Below, in pieces: positions 42,593-49,502 of a stretch of 64,000 bases of DNA; the first letter of the stretch is position 1, and every line of letters begins with the position of its first letter. A program made the position numbers and the translations under genes. Location: positions 62,001 to 126,000 of the forward strand of contig CAVYZS010000013.1 in assembly GCA_963773085.1 (NCBI GenBank), given 5' to 3'. This DNA is from JAENVT01 sp963773085. Its GTDB lineage: Bacteria; Actinomycetota; Acidimicrobiia; Acidimicrobiales; Ilumatobacteraceae. Below the pieces are notes generated by a model. That model made no database searches and was not told the origin of the DNA. It worked only from the letters and a program-made list of their open reading frames with translations.

Positions 42593-43179
42593 CACTCACT
42601 CGACGGCGACGAGAACGCTCACGATCACCCGTATATCCGCTCACAGAGCCGGCAGATATGCGCCGGCGCGATCAGGCGAGCTCAGACCAGGTGCTGTCAT
42701 CGCGGCGCATCACCGGCGGGACGGTCAGTGCCGGCGGGTGGTGGTCGCCGTGACACCCGACGAGGACCAGTTCCTGCCGCCAGGTTTCTTGTTCGAATCT
42801 CGGATTGAGTGATCGGCTCGTCGACGTCGTCGTCGGTCATGGTGTTCCTCCTCGACATCTTCTGTGGCCAACACCATGTGCATCGCCGGCTGCGAGATTC
42901 GGTGACGAAACGACGCGGCCTTGGTCGTAGTGCCCGAGATACAGATCCGTGTTGCTGTGTGGTGCGTCGCTTGTCGACAGATCCATTTCAGAGCGTGCTG
43001 GCGAGCTCCACGTCTCCGGCGAAGCAGCTTTGGAGATGACTGAGTTGGCGTAGCCAAGAACCGCCGGCTTGGGCGTGTGGATCAGGCAGTTCGGAGCGGC
43101 AACCCGAGCGACAGACTCGCTGGGCTTTTGGGAACTGTTGTGAGAAACTTGATCCTGACGCCATTGCTGGAGGTGTGCC
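42593..43179. other. Gene-less stretch before the subtilase
   Basis: Only short frames occur on both strands. None has a recognisable motif or a good ribosome site. A short minus-strand frame starting MTDDDVDEPITQSEIRTRN (from 42838) is possible but too weak to call. Confidence 0.35.
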
Positions 43180-44979
43180 ATGCCCACGATTCCTGTAGCG
43201 ATTAACGATCCAGCCGGACGAGAGGACGAGGACGCCACCGGTGTCGTCTTCTCGACCAGGCTCCGCGACGGCGTGGCGAAGCGAGTCACCGCCCGACCCC
43301 TCCCGCGTGACGCGGTGTCCGATGCTGTGACACGGCGCAAACGTGTCAGCGAGGACGAAGGCATCCGCGAACGCGACAAGGTGCATCCGGTCCTTCGCGA
43401 ATGGTTAAAGGAACGGGACCCGTCGCAGCGGGAGGAGCTGATCGTCGTCAGTCCGGAGCATGTGTCGATCCCCCGGTTCCCTGAGCCAGCGATCGATCAA
43501 CCGCGGAGCTCTTCTACCAACCGTCGGCTCCTGCGTCGCAGCGAGGCACTGGTCAAGGGACTGACCCGCTCTCGTGCCGAGGACGCCGAGCGGTTCGCCC
43601 GCTTGTTGGCGGAGTTCGATGGGGACGTCCTCGAGCAGTTTTGGCTCATCAACGCGGCGCTGGTCTCGCTGCCAATCGGCGCCGCCGAACGTCTCGCTGC
43701 CCGCGGAGATGTCCTGTCGGTCGAACCGCGGTACACCAATGAGCCACCCCCACAGGACGAGGTGAACGACGCCCGGGACCTGATCGATTCTGACCCGTAC
43801 TTTGGCCTTGGCCAGACCGGCGGGTGGATCGGCCTGCTCGACACGGGTGTGCGCTTCACCCACACGTTGCTCACGAACCCGAGTCACATCGCATTCCGGC
43901 GGGATTGCGTCAATGGCGGGACCGACTGCAACACCGGCCCAAACCTCAACACCGGTGACAACTTTTGGAACCATGGCACGTCGTCCGCGGCGATCATCGT
44001 CGGCAACGACAATCAGGGTGACGACTTCCGTGGTGTCACAGGCATCACGCTCGACAGCTTTCAGATTTACACTAACCAGGGTCTCGACACCGCCGCAGCG
44101 GTGCGCGGCTTCCAACGGGCCGTGGCTGTCCTCGACAGGGTGATCGTGGCCGAGATCCAGGGTGGCGGTGACCACTTCAGCGCGCTAGCCGCCGCCGCGG
44201 ATGCAGCCTTCGACGCCGGAGCGGTCGTGGTCGCCGCGAACGGCAACTTCGGACCGAACGCGAAAACTGTGCGCTGCCCGGCCAACGCCCACAGGGCGCT
44301 CGGGGTCGGCAACGTCGACGTCCAGAACCAGACTCAGGTGACCAGCCAAGGACGCGGCCCGACCGCGGACAGCCGTTTCAAGCCCGACATCCAGGCGCCG
44401 ACGAACACCGAGACGGCGAGCAACGTGTCGAACACGGCCCACCAGACATTCACCGGGACGTCGGGTGCTACCCCGTACGCTGCAGGAGCCGCCGCTCTGC
44501 TACGGAACTGGTTGCGCGGCGGGAGCGGCAGTATCGATCCTGGTCAGGTGTACGCGCAGATGATCCTGTCGGGTCAACGACCGTACCCGTTCGACAACAC
44601 CGTCGGCGCCGGCGTGCTCCGCCTACCGACCAACGGCTTTGCGTGGTGGGGTAAGGTAGCCGTCAACGACAAGCAGAACATCGACATCCCAATCGCGATC
44701 AGCGGCGCGACGGCCCACAACTTCGACGCAGCCCTGTGGTGGCCCGAATGGGCGATCCGAATTCTGTGGATCGAGTTGGACCCACACAACGATATCGATC
44801 TTCGGATCATCGACCCGTCCGGTACGACTCGGGCATCGAGCATCTCGATCAACAGTGTCTATGAGCGGGCGCGCGTGTCGGGATCGGTGGTGGCGGGCAC
44901 GTGGAAGATCCGGATCACCGGCTTCGACGTTCCAGCGGCGCCGCAGACCGTCTATTGGGCGGCGCATGTCCAACTTTGA
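43180..44979 (+). CDS. Subtilisin-like serine peptidase (S8), no signal peptide
   Basis: The intact 599-residue protein has the complete catalytic set: IGLLDTGV with Asp near residue 222, NHGTSSAAIIVG with His near 266, the oxyanion Asn in VVVAANGNFG near 349, and FTGTSGATPYAAGAAALL with Ser near 430. About 200 residues precede the catalytic domain (DAVSDAVTRRKRVSEDEGIR and a propeptide-like VLEQFWLINAALVSLPIGAA). A C-terminal P-domain-like beta segment reads IELDPHNDIDLRIIDPSGTT. The N-terminus MPTIPVAINDPAGREDEDAT has no signal peptide, so the protease should be cytoplasmic, which is unusual for this family. Its stop lies inside the next gene. The location near the right end of element A suggests a defence or regulatory protease. 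Confidence 0.85.
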   Translation: MPTIPVAINDPAGREDEDATGVVFSTRLRDGVAKRVTARPLPRDAVSDAVTRRKRVSEDEGIRERDKVHPVLREWLKERDPSQREELIVVSPEHVSIPRFPEPAIDQPRSSSTNRRLLRRSEALVKGLTRSRAEDAERFARLLAEFDGDVLEQFWLINAALVSLPIGAAERLAARGDVLSVEPRYTNEPPPQDEVNDARDLIDSDPYFGLGQTGGWIGLLDTGVRFTHTLLTNPSHIAFRRDCVNGGTDCNTGPNLNTGDNFWNHGTSSAAIIVGNDNQGDDFRGVTGITLDSFQIYTNQGLDTAAAVRGFQRAVAVLDRVIVAEIQGGGDHFSALAAAADAAFDAGAVVVAANGNFGPNAKTVRCPANAHRALGVGNVDVQNQTQVTSQGRGPTADSRFKPDIQAPTNTETASNVSNTAHQTFTGTSGATPYAAGAAALLRNWLRGGSGSIDPGQVYAQMILSGQRPYPFDNTVGAGVLRLPTNGFAWWGKVAVNDKQNIDIPIAISGATAHNFDAALWWPEWAIRILWIELDPHNDIDLRIIDPSGTTRASSISINSVYERARVSGSVVAGTWKIRITGFDVPAAPQTVYWAAHVQL

Positions 44980-45265
44980 ATCGGTCTTCGACAACGAGGT
45001 TTGGTACCGGGAACGAGCGGAGCCTGAGGTACGCCGGGTCGGTGTTCTCGAACCGCGGCGCGAAGTGCTCGGCCCGGCAGAGCGCGGAGGGCTGACCTTC
45101 GCCCTCGCCGGTTCCGAGGGGGTCCAGGTCATCTACGCAGCAGGCATCGAGAACCGCCTTGTGCAACTGACGGGAACACAGCTGACGGTTTACGGCAAGC
45201 TCGTCCTCGTCGACGGCGCGATCGAGCTCTGGATCGGTCGGCTCGCCGTCGACGAGTCCTGCTGA
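44966..45265 (+). CDS. Small partner protein of the subtilase, function unknown
   Basis: ATG at 44966 lies 14 bases before the end of the subtilase gene, so translation is coupled. The 99-residue product (MSNFESVFDNEVWYRERAEP, GPAERGGLTFALAGSEGVQV, RLVQLTGTQLTVYGKLVLVD) is acidic and predicted to be mainly beta structure. No family is recognised. A small protein tied to a cytoplasmic protease could be its inhibitor, adaptor or substrate. No signal peptide is present. Confidence 0.6.
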   Translation: MSNFESVFDNEVWYRERAEPEVRRVGVLEPRREVLGPAERGGLTFALAGSEGVQVIYAAGIENRLVQLTGTQLTVYGKLVLVDGAIELWIGRLAVDESC

Positions 45266-45980
45266 GGCGCCAGGAACTCGAGACGCAGTGGCCGTTTCAG
45301 TCGGCGGCGTGACGTCGGCTGCATGTCGTATAGGCGCTGATGACGGCGTCGACGGGGCCTATACGAGGCACACGCGCGGGCTCGTGCCGACGGGTCGACC
45401 CGACGCGGTACCGCGGCGCGTCGACGAGAGTCGCACCGATCGTCGGCTGCCAGGTCGCATCGGTCAACGCGATCGATTCTTGAAGCAAACCGTTCGCGTG
45501 ATCATCCGCACGATTGGGCGATGGCCTCGAGAGCGTGCCGCGTGTGACCTAGGTTCGGTTCATGCGCCATCTACCTTTCAGAACTGCTGTGCGATCCGCT
45601 GCAATTCGAGACACGACCCCGGTCTTGGGCTGTCGGCGACCTGCGTTCAGAGCCCACGAATCGCGTTTCGCGAGCCGACACGGCATACGAAGCGTCAAGT
45701 TGAGCCGCCTGCCGTATGCGTCGATTGATGTTGCCGCTTGGAAGCATCTACCGCACAACTTCGCCGCTAGGAATCGAGCGCGCTCGAAGTCCAGATCGTA
45801 TGCCGAAAGTGCCGTCGACGCGACGTTCGCTGACGTCCGTGCCTCCGTGACCGAGTCTCGATGAATGACCGCGAGTGGCCGCGACAATCCGTTGTCCCGC
45901 GCCACGCTCGCCCCGCAACGCCATTTTCGGCGCTCACTGCGTACCTTCTGAGCAGGCATGATCAGTTGAGGGTCACGGGT
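45266..45980. other. Right terminal region of element A, no gene
   Basis: No supported gene is found in these 715 bases. The stretch contains a 10-base inverted repeat (45326-45366) and, from 45881, the conserved right-end sequence of the element family, with CTGAGCAGG at 45948-45956. Confidence 0.5.
45326..45366. promoter_or_regulatory. Inverted repeat, possible operator or transcript hairpin
   Basis: Perfect arms TCGTATAGGC (45326-45335) and GCCTATACGA (45357-45366) are separated by 21 bases, downstream of the subtilase partner gene. No T-run follows, so a protein-binding site is at least as likely as a terminator. Confidence 0.4.
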
Positions 45981-45990
45981 CTGCAAAGCC
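45881..45990 (+). repeat. Right-end sequence of element A
   Basis: This segment aligns without a gap to 47477-47586, with about three quarters of bases identical. CTGAGCAGG lies exactly 24 bases before the core CTGCAAAGCC in both. The pattern suggests a recombinase arm-binding region conserved between the two elements. Confidence 0.75.
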
Positions 45991-46091
45991 ACGCGAAGAA
46001 GTTAGGCACGCTTGGCGGCGTGACCGAGTGGTTTAGGTAGCGGCCTGCAAAGCCGTCCACGCCGGTTCGATTCCGGCCGCCGCCTCCAACG
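45981..46091 (+). repeat. 111-bp direct repeat, copy 2 (left end of element B)
   Basis: This copy matches 29850-29960 with one mismatch. It starts with the central attachment core CTGCAAAGCC (45981-45990), which joins the right end of element A to the left end of element B. Confidence 0.9.
46014..46088 (+). tRNA. tRNA-Cys (GCA), element B copy, complete with CCA
   Basis: The sequence is identical to the element A tRNA-Cys at 29883-29957. The anticodon loop itself contains CTGCAAAGCC, so it is also a potential attachment site for further elements. Confidence 0.92.
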
Positions 46092-46272
46092 GGTTACCAC
46101 CACACCCGATACCTCAGTAGTCAGCAAACTCGGGGCGGTTCGCTTGCCGAGACGGGGGATTGCTCAGGCTTCGAGCCGACTTGGGAAGGTTCGTCGGATA
46201 GCCCTCAGCGGCAGAGCCTGACCTGCTCGACCGAAGGATCAACAGGGAATCGACGGTGGACTCCGACGTATC

Positions 46273-46308
46273 ATGTGGCTACACTTCTATACATGGAAGT
46301 AGCTACAT
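46273..46308. promoter_or_regulatory. Imperfect palindrome over the antitoxin start, likely autoregulatory operator
   Basis: ATGTGGCTACACTTC is mirrored by GAAGTAGCTACAT around a centre of eight bases that contains TATACATG. The antitoxin ATG at 46293 lies inside the repeat, as expected for a toxin-antitoxin operator acting at the promoter and start. Confidence 0.55.
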
Positions 46309-46577
46309 CGAGTCGTGTTGAGGTCGGAGTGCGGGAGCTGAAGAACAACCTGAGCCGTTACCTCGGCCAGGTGGAGGCGGGCATCGAGGTCGTTGTGACC
46401 GATCGGGGTCGGCCGATCGCTCGCCTGACCGGTATGGATTCTGTGGGGGGAGACAAGTTGGCGGCGTTGATTGAGGCTGGCCTGGTTCGCCCACCAGTAG
46501 CGAAGGTTCGTCAGCGGCCGGTCCCCCTCAGCTCGAAGGGCTCGGTCAGCGAGCTGGTGGCCGAGCAGCGCCAGTGA
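46293..46577 (+). CDS. vapB: Phd/YefM-family antitoxin
   Basis: The 94-residue product contains VEVGVRELKNNLSRYLGQVE and AGIEVVVTDRGRPIARLTGM, the Phd-type DNA-binding fold. Its C-terminal tail (KVRQRPVPLSSKGSVSELVA) is the usual toxin-neutralising extension. The stop overlaps the toxin start by four bases. Antitoxins of this family repress their own operon, which fits the palindrome at the start codon. The pair is the sole cargo of element B and would penalise its loss. Confidence 0.85.
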   Translation: MEVATSSRVEVGVRELKNNLSRYLGQVEAGIEVVVTDRGRPIARLTGMDSVGGDKLAALIEAGLVRPPVAKVRQRPVPLSSKGSVSELVAEQRQ

Positions 46578-47464
46578 TCACCTACGTCGACACGTCCGTC
46601 CTGATCAAACTGTTGATCAATGAGATCGGCACGGCCGAGGCGAGTGCGATCTGGGATGAACCGGACGTCTTGGTCTGCTCGAGACTCGGACACGTTGAAG
46701 CGCGTGCTGCGTTGACGGCGGCACGCCAGCAAGGCCGCATCAGCGAGGTCGTGTCCGGCGAGGCACTTTCGGGCCTTGAAATGTTGTGGTCGCAGCTGTC
46801 GATCGTCGAGATCGACGAGGACCTGATGCGTCTCGCTGGCGACACGGCAGAGGCACACGGCCTGCGCGGCTACGACGCCATGCATCTAGCGGCGGCGCGT
46901 CATGTCGGCGCCGATGTCTTCAGTAGCGCGGATCGCCGCCTCTGCGCTGCGGCGAGTGAGGCCGGTCTCCACGTCGCCAACCCGATCGACACCGACCAGG
47001 CAGTCGAACCGGTTCAGATCGTGATCGAAGCGGGCAGCGAACCGAGGATGGTCGCCCTGAAGGACTCCGGGCTCCTGGGGGTCCCTGTTCCACTGGCTGC
47101 GAAGGAGGATGTCAGCGGCGGTTACCGCGTTCGCGGCCACACGATTCAAGAGCTGACCGCGGCCTACAAGGACTGGATGTCAACAGACGGCTGGATCTTC
47201 GATGCCGACTACAGCCACTTGGATCCGTACCTGTCCGAGGCGACCCGACATCTCGGCTACATCACGATGGCGATCTACGTGAAGCCAACGAACCCTCCAC
47301 GAACGATCGCCGTGATCATCGGCAACCACGACGGCAAGCCGGGGAACAAGAAGGATCTCAAGGTGCTCCTCAGTGAGACGCCGGACGATGAAATTGCCTC
47401 AACGTACTTTGCGGCTCGACTGGCCAGACTGAGTTCTACCCGCGCCACGCCGGGAATGATTTGA
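46574..47464 (+). CDS. vapC: PIN-domain (VapC-like) toxin with an unusual C-terminal domain
   Basis: The first 135 or so residues are a PIN nuclease domain with its acidic residues: MITYVDTSVLIKLLINEIGT, RLGHVEARAAL, LRGYDAMHLAAARHVGADVF and SSADRRLCAAA. VapC toxins usually end here. This frame continues for about 160 further residues: GSEPRMVALKDSGLLGVPVP, DGWIFDADYSHLDPYLSEAT, GYITMAIYVKPTNPPRTIAV and IIGNHDGKPGNKKDLKVLLS. I do not recognise that part as a known domain. Either this is a genuine fusion or an indel has removed the PIN stop and joined a second gene. Confidence 0.75.
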   Translation: MITYVDTSVLIKLLINEIGTAEASAIWDEPDVLVCSRLGHVEARAALTAARQQGRISEVVSGEALSGLEMLWSQLSIVEIDEDLMRLAGDTAEAHGLRGYDAMHLAAARHVGADVFSSADRRLCAAASEAGLHVANPIDTDQAVEPVQIVIEAGSEPRMVALKDSGLLGVPVPLAAKEDVSGGYRVRGHTIQELTAAYKDWMSTDGWIFDADYSHLDPYLSEATRHLGYITMAIYVKPTNPPRTIAVIIGNHDGKPGNKKDLKVLLSETPDDEIASTYFAARLARLSSTRATPGMI

Positions 47465-47476
47465 CCGCAACCGGCC

Positions 47477-47586
47477 GCGATGATCCGTCGACCCGCGCCT
47501 CGCACACCCCTCAACGGCACCAACGGCGTTCGATTCATACCCTCTGAGCAGGTATAACGCACAGTGGGCCTCGAGCCTGCAAAGCC
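47477..47586 (+). repeat. Right-end sequence of element B with attR
   Basis: This is the counterpart of 45881-45990, aligned without gaps. CTGAGCAGG at 47544-47552 lies 24 bases before the core, which here is GCCTGCAAAGCC at 47575-47586, the same 12 bases as attL. Confidence 0.75.
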
Positions 47587-47617
47587 CTGTACATGGGTTC
47601 GATTCCCATCGTCGCCT
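47577..47617 (+). pseudogene. 3' half of the resident tRNA-Cys
   Basis: Loop CTGCAAA, stem GCCCT, T-arm ATGGG/CCCAT with loop TTCGATT, acceptor CGTCGCC (47610-47616) and discriminator T are present. The acceptor pairs with GGCGACG at 29819. CTC follows instead of an encoded CCA, unlike the element-borne tRNAs. The half is preceded by element B sequence rather than by a D-arm. Confidence 0.9.
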
Positions 47618-47622
47618 CTCAA

Positions 47623-47661
47623 CCTCTGACGGGGTATTGTGCCAGGTCAGAGGCTCTTTTC
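47623..47661 (+). terminator. Rho-independent terminator of the resident tRNA-Cys
   Basis: Eight-base arms CCTCTGAC (47623-47630) and GTCAGAGG (47646-47653) are followed by CTCTTTTCG. It starts six bases after the tRNA 3' half, so it is the original tRNA terminator. Confidence 0.75.
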
Positions 47662-47748
47662 GTTGGGACCATCAGTCACCACCATTGACCCTCAGAGACC
47701 CTGGAAAACCGCGAGAGCGCGCCTCGCTCACGCCTCGGGAGGGATCAT

Positions 47749-47990
47749 GGCCTACATCCAGAAGCAACGGGGTAAAGTACCGAGCTCGATTCTCCGACCC
47801 GCTCGGCAACGTCCGGTCGCGCACGTTCGCTCGCAAGGCCGACGCCAAGCGGTTCCTCCGCCAGATCGACGCCGATCGAGTGTGCGGCCAATGGGTCGAT
47901 CCACGCCACGCCGACACACCACTCGCCGCTTGGGCCGAGGAGTGCCTTTCGCTGTGCGACCCCCGACCGTCAGCAGGGTGTCGACGTAGT
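47749..47990 (+). pseudogene. Truncated tyrosine-recombinase (phage integrase) N-terminal fragment
   Basis: ATG at 47749 gives MAYIQK, then after an indel near 47765 SNGVKYRARFSDPLGNVRSR, TFARKADAKRFLRQIDADRV and GQWVDPRHADTPLAAWAEEC. This is the arm-binding N-terminus of actinobacterial phage integrases. The frame is lost near 47970 (PTVSRVST) and the catalytic domain with its Arg and Tyr residues is absent; a VapC gene on the other strand takes its place. Such genes normally sit next to the tRNA used for integration, as here, so it is probably the remnant of the recombinase from an earlier event at this tRNA-Cys. Confidence 0.75.
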
Positions 47991-48012
47991 GGTCGGCACA
48001 CTTTCAGGTCGG

Positions 48013-48378
48013 TCATGACGGATCACCATCGACGTACCGGCGGATCTGTGCGTCGAAGGTGGCTACCGCTGTGTTGTGGGTGGCGGCGCTGGCGAGGACG
48101 CAGCAGTCGGGCATCTTGCAGCCGGTGTTGACGCGAAGTTTGGCGAGCTGCAACGGATCGATCGGTGTGTCGTCGAGCTCGACACCGATGGCCATCAGAT
48201 CAGCCCAGACCGCGTCTGCGACATCGTTGCGTATGGCAGCGACAAGCACTTCGGCCGCTGTGATCGGGTGCACGAACAACGGCGGCGAGGCATCTTCAAG
48301 GATCTCGACGGCGGCTGAGTGGCGAGCATCGTTCGAGTCGAGGAAGGCGATCAGCACGCTGGCATCGACGACGATCAT
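48013..48378 (-). CDS. vapC: VapC-family PIN-domain ribonuclease toxin
   Basis: The 121-residue product starts MIVVDASVLIAFLDSNDARH with the first catalytic Asp, continues HPITAAEVLVAAIRNDVADA, and shows the later acidic residues in NTGCKMPDCCVLASAATHNT and AVATFDAQIRRYV. The length and motifs are typical of VapC toxins, which cut tRNA or rRNA. Its ATG overlaps the stop of the antitoxin as ATGA. The gene runs towards the integrase fragment and may have replaced its 3' part. Confidence 0.85.
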   Translation of the reverse strand: MIVVDASVLIAFLDSNDARHSAAVEILEDASPPLFVHPITAAEVLVAAIRNDVADAVWADLMAIGVELDDTPIDPLQLAKLRVNTGCKMPDCCVLASAATHNTAVATFDAQIRRYVDGDPS

Positions 48379-48626
48379 TCGGGCCAGTCCTCCCGGAGGT
48401 CATCGAGGTGGCCCGCCGAGTACAGACCCGGGAAACGTCCGGCGCGGTTGCGCACGGTGTCGCGGTGTCGGCCTTGCTGCTCGGCGATCGTCTCGGCACC
48501 CAGTTGAACGAGATGACGCAGGACGTCGGCGCGAGTCTCTCCCGGATAGAGCGCAGCCGCGGCGTCGATGGCATGGGCGAGCTCGTCGGTCTCGGTGAGC
48601 AGATGGCGAGGACGAACGGTCGGCAT
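48375..48626 (-). CDS. vapB: VapB-type antitoxin
   Basis: The 83-residue product (MPTVRPRHLLTETDELAHAI, DAAAALYPGETRADVLRHLV, then QLGAETIAEQQGRHRDTVRN) has a ribbon-helix-helix-like N-terminus and a polar tail. It ends four bases into the VapC start. The gene pair and spacing identify it as the cognate antitoxin. DNA binding to its own promoter is expected; no clear palindrome is visible upstream. Confidence 0.75.
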   Translation of the reverse strand: MPTVRPRHLLTETDELAHAIDAAAALYPGETRADVLRHLVQLGAETIAEQQGRHRDTVRNRAGRFPGLYSAGHLDDLREDWPE

Positions 48627-49184
48627 CGCCCAAGTGTATCACCGACCGTCACGGTGCAACACCCAGGTTTGGTTGGTGCCGTGGTGGACGGTGGTGGTTC
48701 TAGTGGGAGCCATATCGGTGGTCATGGATCGTGAGCATCAACGCGGCACGTCACGGATCACTACCCAGCCCGTCGTTGACAAGTTCACACCCATCGACGA
48801 AGCGCGAGCCGATCTGAGATCGAAGTCAAGGCTCTGCTCACCACCTCTCGCGTCGATGGCTCTGGGCTCGCCACACCACCTGAGGCCGTGGCCCACCTCC
48901 GGTGCAGATGTGCAGAAGATATGGAAGTAATAAACGCACGTGCACGGGATGATCATTGAGGAGCCGGGTGTGCACGACTTCGGTGAGGGGCGCCGAGGTG
49001 GGGTGGCGTGGTGCGGACTTGCGATCGCTGCTATCAGCTGTCCATCACGCAGATCGACTGGCAATTCTGGGCTGGTGTGTGGCGCGGCGCTCATCAAGGT
49101 AAGTTGACGACGTGGATCCGCCAACGGAATCGACTTCATCATTCACGCCATGCCAGCCAGGCCCAAGTTCGTCAGGTGACTACC
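48627..49184. other. Gene-less stretch between toxin-antitoxin loci
   Basis: Frames here are short or arginine-rich without family resemblance. The region probably contains the promoter for the antitoxin at 48626 and for the small gene at 49185, but no strong promoter elements stand out. Confidence 0.35.
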
Positions 49185-49457
49185 ATGCCCCGATCAATCC
49201 AAGACATCCTCGACCACGCTGACGAGCTCGCCAAGCGCTTCGACGACTTTGACCCCGACCAAGCGAAAGAGATCCCGGTCGAGGAATACCTCCTCCAACG
49301 CGCCGTCGTCGCTCGCGCCCGCAGCGAACAACAACTCCTTGACAACGTCGTCGCTGCCCGAGCCGCCGGCCTGTCATGGCAGAAGATCGGTACCCTGCTC
49401 GGCACCTCAGCCCAAGCCGCCCAACAGCGCTACGGAACCATCGCCGAAGCCTCCTGA
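49185..49457 (+). CDS. Small helix-turn-helix-like protein
   Basis: The 90-residue product starts MPRSIQDILDHADELAKRFD with acidic helices, and ends with VVAARAAGLSWQKIGTLLGT followed by SAQAAQQRYGTIAEAS, which reads as a sigma-region-4-like helix-turn-helix. Short proteins of this type are common in actinobacteria beside toxin-antitoxin loci and may be regulators. No partner is coupled to it; it converges with the VapC gene at 49503. No closer family is recognised. Confidence 0.6.
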   Translation: MPRSIQDILDHADELAKRFDDFDPDQAKEIPVEEYLLQRAVVARARSEQQLLDNVVAARAAGLSWQKIGTLLGTSAQAAQQRYGTIAEAS

Positions 49458-49502
49458 CCACCGCGCCGATCGATCAACCAGGCAGATCGGATCGGATCCT
49501 CG

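Larger units (their letters stand above)
29850..45980. mobile_element. Element A: 16.1-kb tRNA-Cys-borne integrative element
   Basis: The element lies between attachment cores at 29850 and 45981 inside a tRNA-Cys gene. Its left end carries a replacement tRNA-Cys; its right 110 bases (45881-45990) align without gaps to the right end of element B at roughly 75% identity by eye. The cargo is accessory: cupin/TetR, secreted protein, TIR-NTPase-TPR protein, UPF0158, sigma factor pair, IS110, phosphotransferase and subtilase. I find no integrase, so it is non-autonomous or has lost the gene. The boundaries follow from the repeats and the restored tRNA. Confidence 0.85.
45981..47576. mobile_element. 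Element B: 1.6-kb tRNA-Cys-borne element with a toxin-antitoxin pair
   Basis: The element runs from the central core to the core in the 3' half of the resident tRNA-Cys. It has the same left end as element A, including a complete tRNA-Cys, and a homologous right end, but carries only an antitoxin and a PIN-domain toxin gene. It has no recombinase, so it must be mobilised in trans, if at all. Confidence 0.85.

Noticed and set aside
42750..42810. Possible tRNA fragment near TTGTTCGAATCTCGGATT
   Set aside because: Only a T-loop-like match is present; no acceptor, D-arm or anticodon stem can be built around it.
45297..45992. Several short frames at the right end of element A
   Set aside because: None has recognisable domains or good starts, and part of the region is the conserved, non-coding right-end sequence.
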